From assembly GCA_963770995.1 (NCBI GenBank), contig CAVYRS010000001.1, positions 5,208,001 through 5,272,000 of the forward strand: a stretch of 64,000 bases of DNA. The letters run 5' to 3'. Positions within the stretch are counted from its first letter, which is position 1. Every line of letters begins with the position of its first letter. The DNA comes from CAVSWN01 sp963770995. Lineage in GTDB: Bacteria; Acidobacteriota; Vicinamibacteria; Vicinamibacterales; CAVVIG01. The position numbers were made by a program, and so were the translations under genes. This document shows, one piece after another, positions 35,807-45,182 of the stretch. The notes under the pieces were generated by a model. It saw only the letters and a list, made by a program, of their open reading frames with translations, made no database searches and had not been told where the DNA came from.

Positions 35807-37181
35807 TCAGTGCGACTCGATCGAGGTGCGCGTCATCTTCTCGGGATTCCAGCCGATGGCGCTTCGCTCGAAGTAGCTGTGGTTGGCGAGGAGGGCGGGC
35901 CCGGCCGCCCGCAGACCGAACACCGCGTCCTCGACGACCGTCCGTCGCGTGCGCACCGCGTCGAAGAAGTTGCGGAAGTGATCCTCGGTGCTGTTGTAGC
36001 GCTGCGGCGCGGCATACGTCTCGTCGGCGCGCGGGCTGCAGCTCCGGCCGATCCGGATACTTGCTGCGATACTCCGTCATGAACGCGTCCTGCGTGGCCT
36101 TGGCGAACGTGTCGGCCGTCTGGCCCGGCTCCTTGGCCGGCGGGCGCCGCGACAGCGTCACCGACGTTGTCGCCAATCGTGAGCACGCCTTCGGGCCCGA
36201 CGAAGCGGAACACGTACGCGTCGCCGGCGCCTTCGGCGAAGTTCACCTTCAGCGACAAGGTGAACGCCGGGTGCGATCGCCGTCTTCGGATAGTCGTACA
36301 GCGCGAGCATCACGTCGGGCACGTCGCGGCCGTCGTTCCAGTGGCGAAGCCCGCCGCTCGCGATCGCGCGCGTCGGTCCGAGCGCGTCGAGCACGAAATG
36401 GATCCCGGTGAACAGGTGCACGAACAAGTCGCCAGGAATGCCGGTGCCGTAGTCGCGGTAGTTGCGCCAGCGGAACAGGCGCACCGGTTCGAACGGCCGC
36501 TTCGGCGCGCGGCCGAGAAACCGATCCCAGTCGATGGTCTCCGGCGATGCGTCGGGCGGAATCGAATACTGCCACGCGCCCATCGAGGAGTTGCGGTTGA
36601 TCCACGCTTCGACGAGGTTCAGCTCGCCGATCGCGCCGGCGCGGAACAGCTCTCTCGCCTTCGCGTAGACGATGGAGCTGGGGTGCTGACTGCCGACCTG
36701 CAGGATACGTCCGGTCTGACGCGCCGCGTCGATGATCACGCGGGCCTTCGTCGAGCTCCTGCACCATCGGCTTCTCGACGTAGACGTCCTTGCCCGCGTT
36801 CATCGCGTCGACCGCCATCTGCGCATGCCAGTGATCCGGCGTCGCGATGATCGACCGCGTCGACGTCGCGGCCGCGCCAGCACCTCGCGGTAGTCGCGCG
36901 TCGTGAACACCTGGTTGCCCGCACAGCTCCTTCGCCAGCGTCGAGCCGGCCGTCGTAGACGTCGGCGACCGCGACGAGCTCGACGCCCGGCGCTCGCAGC
37001 GCCGAGCGGAGATCCTGCTGGCCGCGAATCCCCATGCCGAACAGCGCGATCCGGATCCGCTCGTTCGGCGACACCGTCTGCGGCCGGACGGGTGTCTGCT
37101 GCGCGCAGCAACGGTCGGCGCCGTCGCGGTCGCGCTGGCGACGGTCCTGAGAAAATCACGCCGGGAGCGTCGAGTGGTCAT
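35807..37181 (-). CDS. Gfo/Idh/MocA-family oxidoreductase, Tat signal (frameshifted)
   Basis: MTTRRSRRDFLRTVASATA is a twin-arginine signal. NERIRIALFGMGIRGQQDL is the Rossmann start; VIIATPDHWHAQMAVDAMNA and DVYVEKPMVQ contain the conserved EKP; the C-terminal domain includes WINRNSSMGAWQYSIPPDAS, WRNYRDYGTGIPGDLFVHLF and NHSYFERSAIGWNPEKMTRT. About 455 residues with five or six frame errors (near 36020, 36170, 36270, 36750, 36855 and 36925). These enzymes oxidise or reduce sugars and glycosides with a tightly bound NAD(P); exported members keep the cofactor and exchange hydride with successive substrates. It lies between DUF1080 and a second member. Confidence 0.85.
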
Positions 37182-37217
37182 GGCGTCCTCGATTTGACTT
37201 GCGTCGACACAGTTTCC

Positions 37218-37327
37218 GCTCGGTGAGCTGTCGAACCACGAGCAACGTTCCAGGTCTATCCTCAACAAGCTCCTCGAGCGCCATCTCGACAGCTCAGGAT
37301 GAGCGGCGAGTCGAAGCTCAGCGAGCG
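37218..37327. repeat. Composite REP-type palindrome
   Basis: CGCTCGGTGAGCTGTCGA (37218-37235) faces TCGAAGCTCAGCGAGCG (37311-37327), complementary except at two or three places. Within it lies the core AGCTCAGGATGAGC (37291-37304) with its partner, of the same family as the element at 26997. The element fills the gap between the two Gfo/Idh/MocA genes. Confidence 0.65.
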
Positions 37328-37333
37328 TGATCT

Positions 37334-38457
37334 CTAGTCTACGATCAACGGGAGCGAAACCGGCTGCGCCTCCGAGCTCCGCCGACCGGTCCGCCGCCAG
37401 GCAGACTTCCATCGTCTTCTGCGCCTCGAACACGCTCGATCGACGTTTCGCGGTCCTCGAGCACGCACGCCACGAGTTCGTCGATCTCCGCCTGGAACGG
37501 ATGGTGGCTGACGTCGGCCGAGTTCGGGCATCGTGCAGTCGATGCGAATCGCCGGCCGGCCCGGCGGTGTCGGTCGCCGCCGCAGCCGCACGTCCGGAAA
37601 CGGGTTCGCGGCCGCGAGCGCCTCCAGGTCGAGCGGCGTGTCGAGCCACTGCAGCAGATCCTGCCGCAGCGTCGCGCGATCGCCCATCAGCTCCACGCAG
37701 AAACGTGTACGGCAGCATGAAGTCGGTCGAGCTGGTGACGTGGCCGAGGGCGGAGCCGCCGCAGCGTCATGTTCGCGACGATCGAGGTCGGCCACTCGTA
37801 TCCGCTCGGTGAACCGCGTGTGGAACGCGCTCACGTCGATCGGCTCGAGTCCGGAGCACCAGCGCAGCGCGTCGACGGCGTGGCAGCCGGCTGCGAGCAG
37901 GTGGCTGCGTCCGCTCTCGCGCGTGCGCACCCAGTCCCAGCCGCTGTACCAGTCGGTCACGCGCGACAGATACTGCGTGCGCGCGAAGCGGATCTCGCCG
38001 AGCCAGCCGCTCGGTGCGCAGCCATCGCGCGAATTTCAGGAACGGGTTGTAGCGGAGCTCGAACGACACGATCGTCCGCACGCCCGCGCGCTCGCACCGC
38101 GTCGCGAATGCGGACGAGCTCGGCGACGTCGAGGCCGGTCGGCTTTTCGAGCACGAAGTGCTTGCCCGCCTGGGCGGCGGCGACGGCCTGGTCGGCGTGC
38201 AGGTGGTTGGGCGTCGCGATCGAGACGATGTCCACGTCCGGTGCCGCGAGCACTTCGTCGTAGTTCGTGGTGATGCGAGCGTCGCCGGAGCGCGAGGCCG
38301 GCCTTCGTCAGCGCCGCGCGTGCGTCGGTCCAGGTCGCGCGCCGCAGATCCAGGTGATCGCCGTGTGCGGATTGTGCTGAAACGCCGCAATGTGCTGCGA
38401 CGCGCACCAGCCGGCGCCGCAGATGGCGACCCCGAGCTTCTCATCGCGAGTGGTCAT
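37334..38457 (-). CDS. Second Gfo/Idh/MocA-family oxidoreductase, no signal peptide (frameshifted)
   Basis: MTTRDEKLGVAICGAGWCAS is the Rossmann glycine loop. DVDIVSIATPNHLHADQAVA and KHFVLEKPTG (the EKP motif) follow, then VRTIVSFELRYNPFLKFARW and GRSHLLAAGCHAVDALRWCS from the substrate domain, ending QPVSLPLIVD. About 373 residues. Frame errors lie near 37400, 37520, 37695, 37765, 38010, 38095, 38235 and 38300. Unlike its neighbour it lacks a Tat signal and so acts in the cytoplasm. Having one exported and one cytoplasmic member side by side suggests successive steps on the same sugar inside and outside the membrane. Confidence 0.85.
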
Positions 38458-38509
38458 TTCGATTGGCGTAGCCTACCGCTTTTTGACCGGTGTGGCGCAG
38501 GCCCGTTCA

Positions 38510-38600
38510 ACTCGCTCACCCTGAGGCTGTCGCCCTTCGACTTGGCTCAGGGCGACCCCGAGCTTGCCGAGGGGTCGAAGGGGTGAGCTCGCTCAGGACA
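38510..38600. repeat. Composite REP-type palindrome upstream of the toxin-antitoxin pair
   Basis: Two nested stems are visible: CCCTTCGAC (38533-38541) with GTCGAAGGGG (38574-38583), and TCGCCCT with AGGGCGA inside it. The flanks CTCACCC and GGGGTGAG extend the outer stem. The CCCTGAGG...GTCGAAGGG core is a widely distributed REP family, related to but distinct from that at 26997. Confidence 0.7.
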
Positions 38601-38693
38601 GGTTGGAGCGGCGTGTCGCAGGACTTCCGGTCTCGATCATCAGTGTGGTCATGCACGTAGACGTTATATGAGACACTCTATATACTTATCTAT

Positions 38694-38936
38694 ATGATCA
38701 AAGTGCTCGTGGAATTGGACGACGACATGGCGGCCCGCCTCGAGCGCGTCGCGCCCAGCCGCATCCGCCAGCGTTCGGAGTTCATCCGCGCGGCGTTGCG
38801 TCGCGCGTTGTGGGATCTCGAGGAACAGACGACGGCTGAGGCCTATCGACGACAGCCCGATGCCGGCGGCGACGCCCACGTCGATCCTGAGGTCTGGGAG
38901 CCGGCAAGCCCCCGGCGCCGGAAGACGCGCCGATGA
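38694..38936 (+). CDS. Ribbon-helix-helix (CopG-type) antitoxin
   Basis: An 80-residue protein whose first 45 residues are a ribbon-helix-helix domain: strand IKVLVELDDDMAARLERV, then RSEFIRAALRRALWDLE. The C-terminal half is charged and Pro-rich, as expected for the disordered part that binds a toxin. Its stop overlaps the MazF-like start by four bases (ATGA). The region just before it (38668-38693) is AT-rich with TATAT repeats and likely holds the promoter and the operator bound by the antitoxin. Confidence 0.8.
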   Translation: MIKVLVELDDDMAARLERVAPSRIRQRSEFIRAALRRALWDLEEQTTAEAYRRQPDAGGDAHVDPEVWEPASPRRRKTRR

Positions 38937-39262
38937 GACAGTACCAGATCCGGTGGGCGTCGATGCCTCCGCCGATTGGCCGGCGTCCCGTCATGTTGTT
39001 GTCGCGGACTCCGGCGTACACCTATCTCAACAAAGTCATCGTCGTCGAGGTCACGGCCACCGCGCGTGATATCCCGCAGGAGATTGTCGTGGATGAGGTC
39101 GAGGGGCTCGCGCGGCCATCGGTCGTGAACTTCGACAACATTCACGTCATCGCGAAAGCGCGGATCGGCGCACGTCTCGGATCCCTCGACCCCAGGCGCG
39201 TGCGCGAAGCGAAGCGGGCGCTCGGGTACGCGCTCGACTGGCCGGAACTGAAAGTGCTGTAG
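38933..39262 (+). CDS. MazF/PemK-type toxin, putative mRNA interferase
   Basis: A 109-residue protein: GRRPVMLLSRTPAYTYLNKV is the MazF opening strand with the conserved Arg, EGLARPSVVNFDNIHVIAKA the central strand region, and REAKRALGYALDW the C-terminal helix. Members are sequence-specific endoribonucleases. Length and spacing fit the family and the frame is intact. Start ATG overlaps the antitoxin stop, giving translational coupling. This is a chromosomal type II toxin-antitoxin pair, the only intact one in the window. Confidence 0.85.
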   Translation: MRQYQIRWASMPPPIGRRPVMLLSRTPAYTYLNKVIVVEVTATARDIPQEIVVDEVEGLARPSVVNFDNIHVIAKARIGARLGSLDPRRVREAKRALGYALDWPELKVL

Positions 39263-39331
39263 CACGTCGCCCGTGGCCTCGCTGCCTCAAGGCATGCGCC
39301 ACTCTCCCGGAAACGGCGGTAAAGTAGCTGC

Positions 39332-42127
39332 GTGGACAGCACTGGGCGAGGGCGTTGGCTTATCGCCGGCTTCATCGCGCTCCTCCTCAATTCGGCGTAC
39401 CTGTGGGCCTTTGCTGATCCGACCCTGGGGTATTTCATCCAGGTCGCCGTCCATCCGCTGCTCGGTCTGACGCTTGCCGCCGCCGCCCTGTGGCTGCTGC
39501 TCAGGCGCCGGTTCAGTCCCAGCGCGCTCGGACAGGCAGCGCTGGCGATCCTGGCCGTTGGCCTCGCGCTCGGGATCGCGGTCCTCGTCGTCGGCGCCAC
39601 GACGCCGCATCGCCTGCTCGTCGACGCGCACGTCGCGGCGTCCACTGTGGGCGCTGCGCTCCTTCTTCTCTATTTCTGGAGAACAGCATGGCAGGCTCGC
39701 GATCCGCGCCTTGCATGGGCCGCCCGAGCCGGGATGGTGCTTGTGCTCGTAGCGGCCGGCGCCGCAGCGACCGCGCGCGTCGGCCGCGAGGCGCGGTGGC
39801 GGGCGGCGTATCGCATTCAGAATCCGACGACACCGCCCAAGACGATGGATGAGGAAGGCGCCGGCGCGAACAGTCCGTTCTTTCCTTCGTCCGCGAATAC
39901 CAACGTCGACGGCATCATCCCGGCCAACTTCTTCATGACGAGCGAGAGCTGCGGTCGTTGCCACGGCGACATCTATCAGCAGTGGAATTCGTCGGCGCAC
40001 CATTTCTCGTCGTTCAACAACCAGTGGTATCGAAAGTCGATCGAGTACATGCAGGATGTCGTCGGCACCCGGCCCTCGAAATGGTGTGCGGGCTGCCACG
40101 ATCATGCCGTGTTCTTCAATGGGCGCTTCGACCGTCCCATCAAGGAGCAGATCAATACGCCGGAGGCGCAAGCGGGTCTGGCCTGCACTTCCTGCCATTC
40201 GATCACGCGCGTGCACAGCTCGATGGGGCAGGGCGATTTCGAGATCGAGTACCCGCCGCTGCACGACCTCGCCGCCAGCGAGAACCCCGTGCTGCGACGC
40301 ATCCACGACTCGCTGCTCTACCTCGCGCCGGAACCACACCGCAAAACATTCCTGAAGCCGTTCCACCGCGAGCAGACCGCGGAGTTCTGCTCGGCCTGCC
40401 ACAAGGTGCATCTCGACGAGCCGGTGAACAGCTATCGATGGTTCCGGGGCTTCAACGATTACGACAACTGGCAGGCGTCGGGCGTGTCGGGACAGGGCGC
40501 ACGCTCGTTCTACTATCCAGCGCAGCCGCAGAAGTGCGCCGACTGCCACATGCCCCTCGTGGATTCCACCGATCCCGCCGCGAAGAACGGCAAGGTTCGA
40601 TCGCACCGGTTCCCCGGCGCGAACACCGCGCTGCCGTTCGTCAATCAGGATCCCGTGCAGTTGAAGACCGTGCAGGATTTCCTCCGCGATGGCCAGATTT
40701 CCGTCGACGTGTTCGGGATCACGCGTGCGGAGACCCGCGCGCCCGAAGGAGCCGCTCGCGGTAGCGGCGCGGTGGAGGGCGGGCGGATCGCCAGCACGTT
40801 CGCCGTCGGCGAAGAGTCGGCCTCCTTTGGCGCCGCGGCGGTCACGACGACGACGCCTCCCGCCGAGGTGCTCGCGCCGCTCGACAAGATTCCGGCCACC
40901 GTGCGCCGCGGCGAAACGGTCCGCGTCGAGGTTGTGGTGCGCACGCGGAAAGTGGGTCATTTCTTCCCAGGCGGCACGGTCGACGCGTTCGACGTCTGGG
41001 TAGAGTTCGAGGCCGTGGACGATAAAGGGCGTGTGCTGCTCCACAGCGGCGCAGCTGCGGACAAAGGCAAGGGTCCTGTCGATCCCGCCGCGCACTTCTA
41101 TCGCAGCCTCCAGCTCGACGAGCACGGCAATCCGATCAACAAGCGCAATGCATGGATGACACGGTCGGTGGCGTACGTGCGGCTGATCCCGCCGGGTGCG
41201 GCCGACACGGTTCACTACCAGCTGCAGATTCCACGCGACGCCGGCGACCGGATTTCCTTGCGCGCGAAAGTGAACTATCGAAAGTTTGCGTGGTGGAACA
41301 CGCAATGGGCGTTTGCCGGCGTCCGCGATCCGTCGCAGCCCAATCCGCCGGTCACCCGCTCGTACGATGACGGCGTGTGGCAATTTACCGGAGACACCTC
41401 GGGCGTGTCGGGGAAGGTCAAGGCGATCCCAGACATTCCCACGACCGTCATGGCCGAGGCAACGGCGTCGATTGGCGTGGTGGACGCGCGCGCCGCGCTT
41501 CCACCGATCAAGTCATTGATGGACCCGTCGGTCCGCGAGCGCTGGAACGACTACGGCATCGGACTGCTGCTGCAGGGAGACTTGAAAGGGGCGCAGGCGG
41601 CCTTCAGGAACGTGACGGCGATGGATCCCGGCTACGCCGACGGTCCGGTGAACGTCGCCCGCGCACAGCTTCAGGAGGGAGATGTCGATGGCGCAGTCGC
41701 GATGCTCGAGCAGGCCCTGAAGATATCGCCGCGTTTGGCCAAGGCGCATTTTTTCCTCGGCGTGGCGCTCAAGACGCTGGGCCGCTACGGCGAAGCGCTC
41801 GATCATCTGCGTGTTGCGGCCGAGCAGTACCCACGCGACCGCGTGGTGCTCAATCAGATTGGCCGCGTGCAGTTCCTCGAGCGCCGCTTCGACGATGCCA
41901 TTGCGAGCTTCACAAGGGCGCTGGATGTTGATCCGGAGGATCTCGAAGCGCACTACAACCTGATGTTGTGCTATCAGGGGAAGGGTGACGCGAAGCTCGC
42001 GGCCCGCGAGCAGGCGCTCTACACGCGATTCAAAGCCGATGAGTCCGCGCAGGCGATCACCGGACCGTATCGGTTGAAATCGCCCGACGACAACAACGAA
42101 CGGCAGTCGATCCACGAACATCGATGA
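39332..42127 (+). CDS. Membrane-anchored pentaheme cytochrome c fused to TPRs
   Basis: A 931-residue intact protein starting with GTG. Five N-terminal membrane helices (about 8-28, 34-58, 65-90, 96-117, 128-149) are followed by five CXXCH motifs with cysteines at 207, 252, 285, 353 and 402, in a cytochrome c554/NapC-related arrangement (SESCGRCHGDIYQQW is the usual first site). A beta-rich segment of about 300 residues follows, then roughly five TPRs from 735 to 900. It probably carries electrons at the outer face of the membrane. Multihaem-TPR fusions of this type occur in Acidobacteriota and their partners are unknown. Seventy bases separate it from the toxin gene. Confidence 0.85.
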   Translation: MDSTGRGRWLIAGFIALLLNSAYLWAFADPTLGYFIQVAVHPLLGLTLAAAALWLLLRRRFSPSALGQAALAILAVGLALGIAVLVVGATTPHRLLVDAHVAASTVGAALLLLYFWRTAWQARDPRLAWAARAGMVLVLVAAGAAATARVGREARWRAAYRIQNPTTPPKTMDEEGAGANSPFFPSSANTNVDGIIPANFFMTSESCGRCHGDIYQQWNSSAHHFSSFNNQWYRKSIEYMQDVVGTRPSKWCAGCHDHAVFFNGRFDRPIKEQINTPEAQAGLACTSCHSITRVHSSMGQGDFEIEYPPLHDLAASENPVLRRIHDSLLYLAPEPHRKTFLKPFHREQTAEFCSACHKVHLDEPVNSYRWFRGFNDYDNWQASGVSGQGARSFYYPAQPQKCADCHMPLVDSTDPAAKNGKVRSHRFPGANTALPFVNQDPVQLKTVQDFLRDGQISVDVFGITRAETRAPEGAARGSGAVEGGRIASTFAVGEESASFGAAAVTTTTPPAEVLAPLDKIPATVRRGETVRVEVVVRTRKVGHFFPGGTVDAFDVWVEFEAVDDKGRVLLHSGAAADKGKGPVDPAAHFYRSLQLDEHGNPINKRNAWMTRSVAYVRLIPPGAADTVHYQLQIPRDAGDRISLRAKVNYRKFAWWNTQWAFAGVRDPSQPNPPVTRSYDDGVWQFTGDTSGVSGKVKAIPDIPTTVMAEATASIGVVDARAALPPIKSLMDPSVRERWNDYGIGLLLQGDLKGAQAAFRNVTAMDPGYADGPVNVARAQLQEGDVDGAVAMLEQALKISPRLAKAHFFLGVALKTLGRYGEALDHLRVAAEQYPRDRVVLNQIGRVQFLERRFDDAIASFTRALDVDPEDLEAHYNLMLCYQGKGDAKLAAREQALYTRFKADESAQAITGPYRLKSPDDNNERQSIHEHR

Positions 42128-42131
42128 GCCG

Positions 42132-42635
42132 TTAGGCCCCGGTCTGCATCTGCCAGCGCCACACGCGCCCGTCCTCTGGGTCGATCGCCTCGCCCACAAA
42201 CGTCATCCCCACGCGCTCTAGCACACGTGTCGACGCATTCGTCTCCGGCAGCGTATGGGCGACAACCCGCCGGACCGCTGGCGAGCTGCTCGCCAGTTCG
42301 ATGAGTTTCCCCGCCATCCCTGTTGCGTACCCACGCCCCTCGAAGCCCGGGTACGTAAAGTAGGCGATCTCTACCGTCCCGTCCTCGGTCGGCGCACTCT
42401 TGAACGCGCACGAGCCAACCACCTCGCGCGTGGATGCATCCACCACAAAGTACCCGCCCCATTGGAGTTCGTCCACGCTGACGGGGGTTGAGACGAGGGT
42501 GCGTCCAACCAGTCCGTGTACGAGGTCAGCCACCCGCGCCCAGTTGTCTTGCGCCAGTGCTTCGAGATACTCAGGATGCTTGCCGATCGACTCCTCGATC
42601 GCTCGCTCAAGCCTGACGAGTTGAACCGTCCTCAT
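42132..42635 (-). CDS. GNAT-family N-acetyltransferase
   Basis: A 167-residue protein. YFVVDASTREVVGSCAFKSA and VEIAYFTYPGFEGRGYATGM give the acetyl-CoA-binding strand and the R-G-x-A loop; ETNASTRVLERVGMTFVGEA is the conserved Asn and final helix-strand pair of the RimJ-like GNAT group. Start ATG at 42635 is preferred because the domain begins just after; an upstream ATG at 42698 would overlap the kinase. The stop is five bases from the end of the cytochrome on the other strand, tail to tail. Substrate unknown. Confidence 0.82.
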   Translation of the reverse strand: MRTVQLVRLERAIEESIGKHPEYLEALAQDNWARVADLVHGLVGRTLVSTPVSVDELQWGGYFVVDASTREVVGSCAFKSAPTEDGTVEIAYFTYPGFEGRGYATGMAGKLIELASSSPAVRRVVAHTLPETNASTRVLERVGMTFVGEAIDPEDGRVWRWQMQTGA

Positions 42636-42672
42636 AAGACTGCCCCAGTTCGTGGGCGCAGTTCTCCGCATT

Positions 42673-44985
42673 CTAGATGTCACCGGGGCGTGATCCAAGT
42701 TGCTGTGACGTGTCTCGCGTCGCCCACAGCGTCAGCCGGCGAATCAAAGGCCCGAGGCGCGGGTGATCGAGCAACGGCATGAGCTCCCGCACCACCGTTG
42801 TGACGATCGTCACCGGCCCGGTCATCGCATCGACGTTGGCCTGAATCAATGCCGCGGCCGCCGCTTCGTCGTCGAGGTCGAGCGCGATCGTCATCAACAT
42901 CGCGGCCGGCCCGATGTACTCACGCTGCGCCCGCGTGATGAGGTCGGCGCGCGCCGCCAGCGCCTCCTCCCTTCGGCCGGCGAGTGCCAGGCCGCGCACG
43001 TAGAGCCCGACCAGGATCGGACCGTCTTGCGTGAGATCGACCGCACGGCGCAGGCGCGGGATTGCCTCGTCGTGGCGGCCGAAGTCGCCGAGGCGAATCG
43101 CCGACAGCCACAGATTGACTATGCTGTTCGGATCGATCGTCAGTGCTGCCTCGTGCGCCGTGAGCGCCGCAGCGGAGTCGGCCCCGGGAACTCCCACCGG
43201 CGGCAATGCCATCACCGAGGCGGCGCGGATGAACACCGACAACGGATCCGCGGCCACCGCGCGCGCGGCGGCCGCCCGGCTCTCTTCGAGATGGCCAAGC
43301 ATGGCGTTGAGCAGGGCCACGTACGTGTGGGCCAGCGGCTCGTGAGGATCGATGGCGAGCGCGCGCTCGAGGTGAGCCCCCGCCTCGTGCCAATCGGATC
43401 GGAGGTACAGCTTGAGCTGCGCCCATAGCACATGCACGAACGCGAGGTCCGGACGAAGCCGCTCGGCTTCCTGAAGCGCGGCCGCCGCTTCGGTGGCGGC
43501 ATCGATCGTCGGAGTGTATTGGTAGACGCCCAGCCCGACGTGCGCGTCGGCGAGACCGAGATGCGCCCGCGCGTACTGAGGGTCGCGCGCGAGTGCCTGG
43601 CGGAAGTACTCGATCGCACGGCGGAGCGAAGCCGGGGACCGGACCTGCGCAGCCTCGCGCCCGCGCAGGTACATCTGGTACGCCTCGAGGTCGTCGGTGG
43701 GACGCACCACCAGGGGCGCGGTCGAGGGCTCGAGGCCCAACGTCACCTTCAGCTGCTCGACAATCCCGCGCGCGATCTCGTCCTGAATGGCAAAGATGTC
43801 GTTGAGATCGCGGTCGTACCGCTCGCTCCACAGCTGCGTGCCCTCACTCGCGCTCATCAGCTGCACCGTCACGCGAACGCGGTTGCCGGCACGTCTGACA
43901 CTCCCCTGCAGCACGGTCCTGACGCCGAGTGCGGCACCGATCGCGGCCAGATCGACCTGTTTCCCTTTGAATGCGAAGCTCGACGCGCGCGCGGCCACCT
44001 TGAGTCCCTTCACCGGTGTCAGCGCGACGATCACGTCGTCGGTCATCCCGTCGGAGAAGAACTCATTGTCGGCGTCCGCGCTCATGTTCGTGAACGGCAG
44101 CACGGCGACTGACGCGTCCGGCAGGCGAGGTGGAGCGTCCGGCATCTCACCGGACCGAAGCGCCTCGACCACGCGTGCTCCGGTCGCGAATCGTTCCCGG
44201 GGTGCCTTCGCGAGCAGGCGAGCCACGACCTGGCTCAGGCCGCGAGGTACCGCAGGGCGGACCGTGCTGGCCTCGGGCGGCGTGTGAACGAAGCGCTTCG
44301 CGATGATGGCCTGGGTGGAATCGCCCGTGAACGGTGGCTCGCCAGTGAGCATCTCGTACATCACGCAGCCGAGCGAGAAGAGGTCGCTGCGCCCGTCGAC
44401 ACCCTCGCCCGCGGCCTGCTCGGGGCTCATGTAGGTCGGCGTCCCGACGACGACGCCGAACTGCGTCAGCGATGCGCGAGTGTCCTCGCTGGCGGCCACA
44501 ATCGCCTTTCCGATCCCGAAGTCGGCGACGACTGCGTGCCCTTCGTGGAGCAGGATGTTCTCCGGCTTGATGTCCCGATGGACGATGTCGTGGCGATGCG
44601 CATAGTCGAGCGCATCGGCGACCTCGGCCGAGAGTCGGACCGCCTGATCGATCGGAAGCTGGCGTTGCTCCCGGAGCAGGTCGCGTAGCGTCTGTCCTTG
44701 CATGACCGGCATCACAAAGTAGAGGAAGGAGGCTTCCTCGCCGGACGCGTAGAGCGGGAGGATGTGCGGGTGCGTGAGGCGGGCTGCCATGCGGATCTCG
44801 CGGACGAACCGATCCCGGCCCACCCACTCGGCCACGTCCGGTTTGAGCACTTTGATGGCGACGTCGCGCTCATGCCGGAGATCGCGCGCGAGGAACACCT
44901 TGGCCATCCCGCCAGACCCGAGCTCGCGCTCGATACGATACCGGCCAGCCAGGGCCGTGAACAGGGGCTCCATTACCGTCGACAC
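42673..44985 (-). CDS. Serine/threonine protein kinase with TolB/FlgO-like and TPR domains
   Basis: A 770-residue intact protein. Kinase domain about 15-280: ELGSGGMAKVFLARD, Lys45, His136-Arg137-Asp138, DFG 155-157, MSPEQ. Then SVAVLPFTNMSADADNEFFS (292-311), the start of the TolB-amino-terminal-like domain found after regulators and adenylate cyclases in this phylum, and about seven TPRs to the end. No membrane helix is seen, so it is cytoplasmic, unlike the first kinase of the window. The ATG at 44985 has no strong ribosome site. It lies 37 bases upstream of the GNAT gene in the same direction. Targets unknown. Confidence 0.9.
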   Translation of the reverse strand: MSTVMEPLFTALAGRYRIERELGSGGMAKVFLARDLRHERDVAIKVLKPDVAEWVGRDRFVREIRMAARLTHPHILPLYASGEEASFLYFVMPVMQGQTLRDLLREQRQLPIDQAVRLSAEVADALDYAHRHDIVHRDIKPENILLHEGHAVVADFGIGKAIVAASEDTRASLTQFGVVVGTPTYMSPEQAAGEGVDGRSDLFSLGCVMYEMLTGEPPFTGDSTQAIIAKRFVHTPPEASTVRPAVPRGLSQVVARLLAKAPRERFATGARVVEALRSGEMPDAPPRLPDASVAVLPFTNMSADADNEFFSDGMTDDVIVALTPVKGLKVAARASSFAFKGKQVDLAAIGAALGVRTVLQGSVRRAGNRVRVTVQLMSASEGTQLWSERYDRDLNDIFAIQDEIARGIVEQLKVTLGLEPSTAPLVVRPTDDLEAYQMYLRGREAAQVRSPASLRRAIEYFRQALARDPQYARAHLGLADAHVGLGVYQYTPTIDAATEAAAALQEAERLRPDLAFVHVLWAQLKLYLRSDWHEAGAHLERALAIDPHEPLAHTYVALLNAMLGHLEESRAAAARAVAADPLSVFIRAASVMALPPVGVPGADSAAALTAHEAALTIDPNSIVNLWLSAIRLGDFGRHDEAIPRLRRAVDLTQDGPILVGLYVRGLALAGRREEALAARADLITRAQREYIGPAAMLMTIALDLDDEAAAAALIQANVDAMTGPVTIVTTVVRELMPLLDHPRLGPLIRRLTLWATRDTSQQLGSRPGDI

Positions 44986-45182
44986 GTCGCCAACGAGGCG
45001 CGTCGCTCTTCCGTCCCATTCAGGACGACGCGGTTCGAATCATAGTCGAGCCTGGTGGGCCGACGGCCGGCGACGATGACAATGGATCGCGGCGTGGGGT
45101 GTCCGTCAACGCGCGGCATCAGCCGCGGCGGCTCATGATGGCACCGGCTGCCGTCGGCCGCAAGCCGATGTGAGACCGCCGA

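Noticed and set aside
39287..41383. A 698-residue minus-strand frame opposite the pentaheme cytochrome
   Set aside because: The plus strand has five CXXCH sites and TPRs; the minus frame has no domain and high Arg content.
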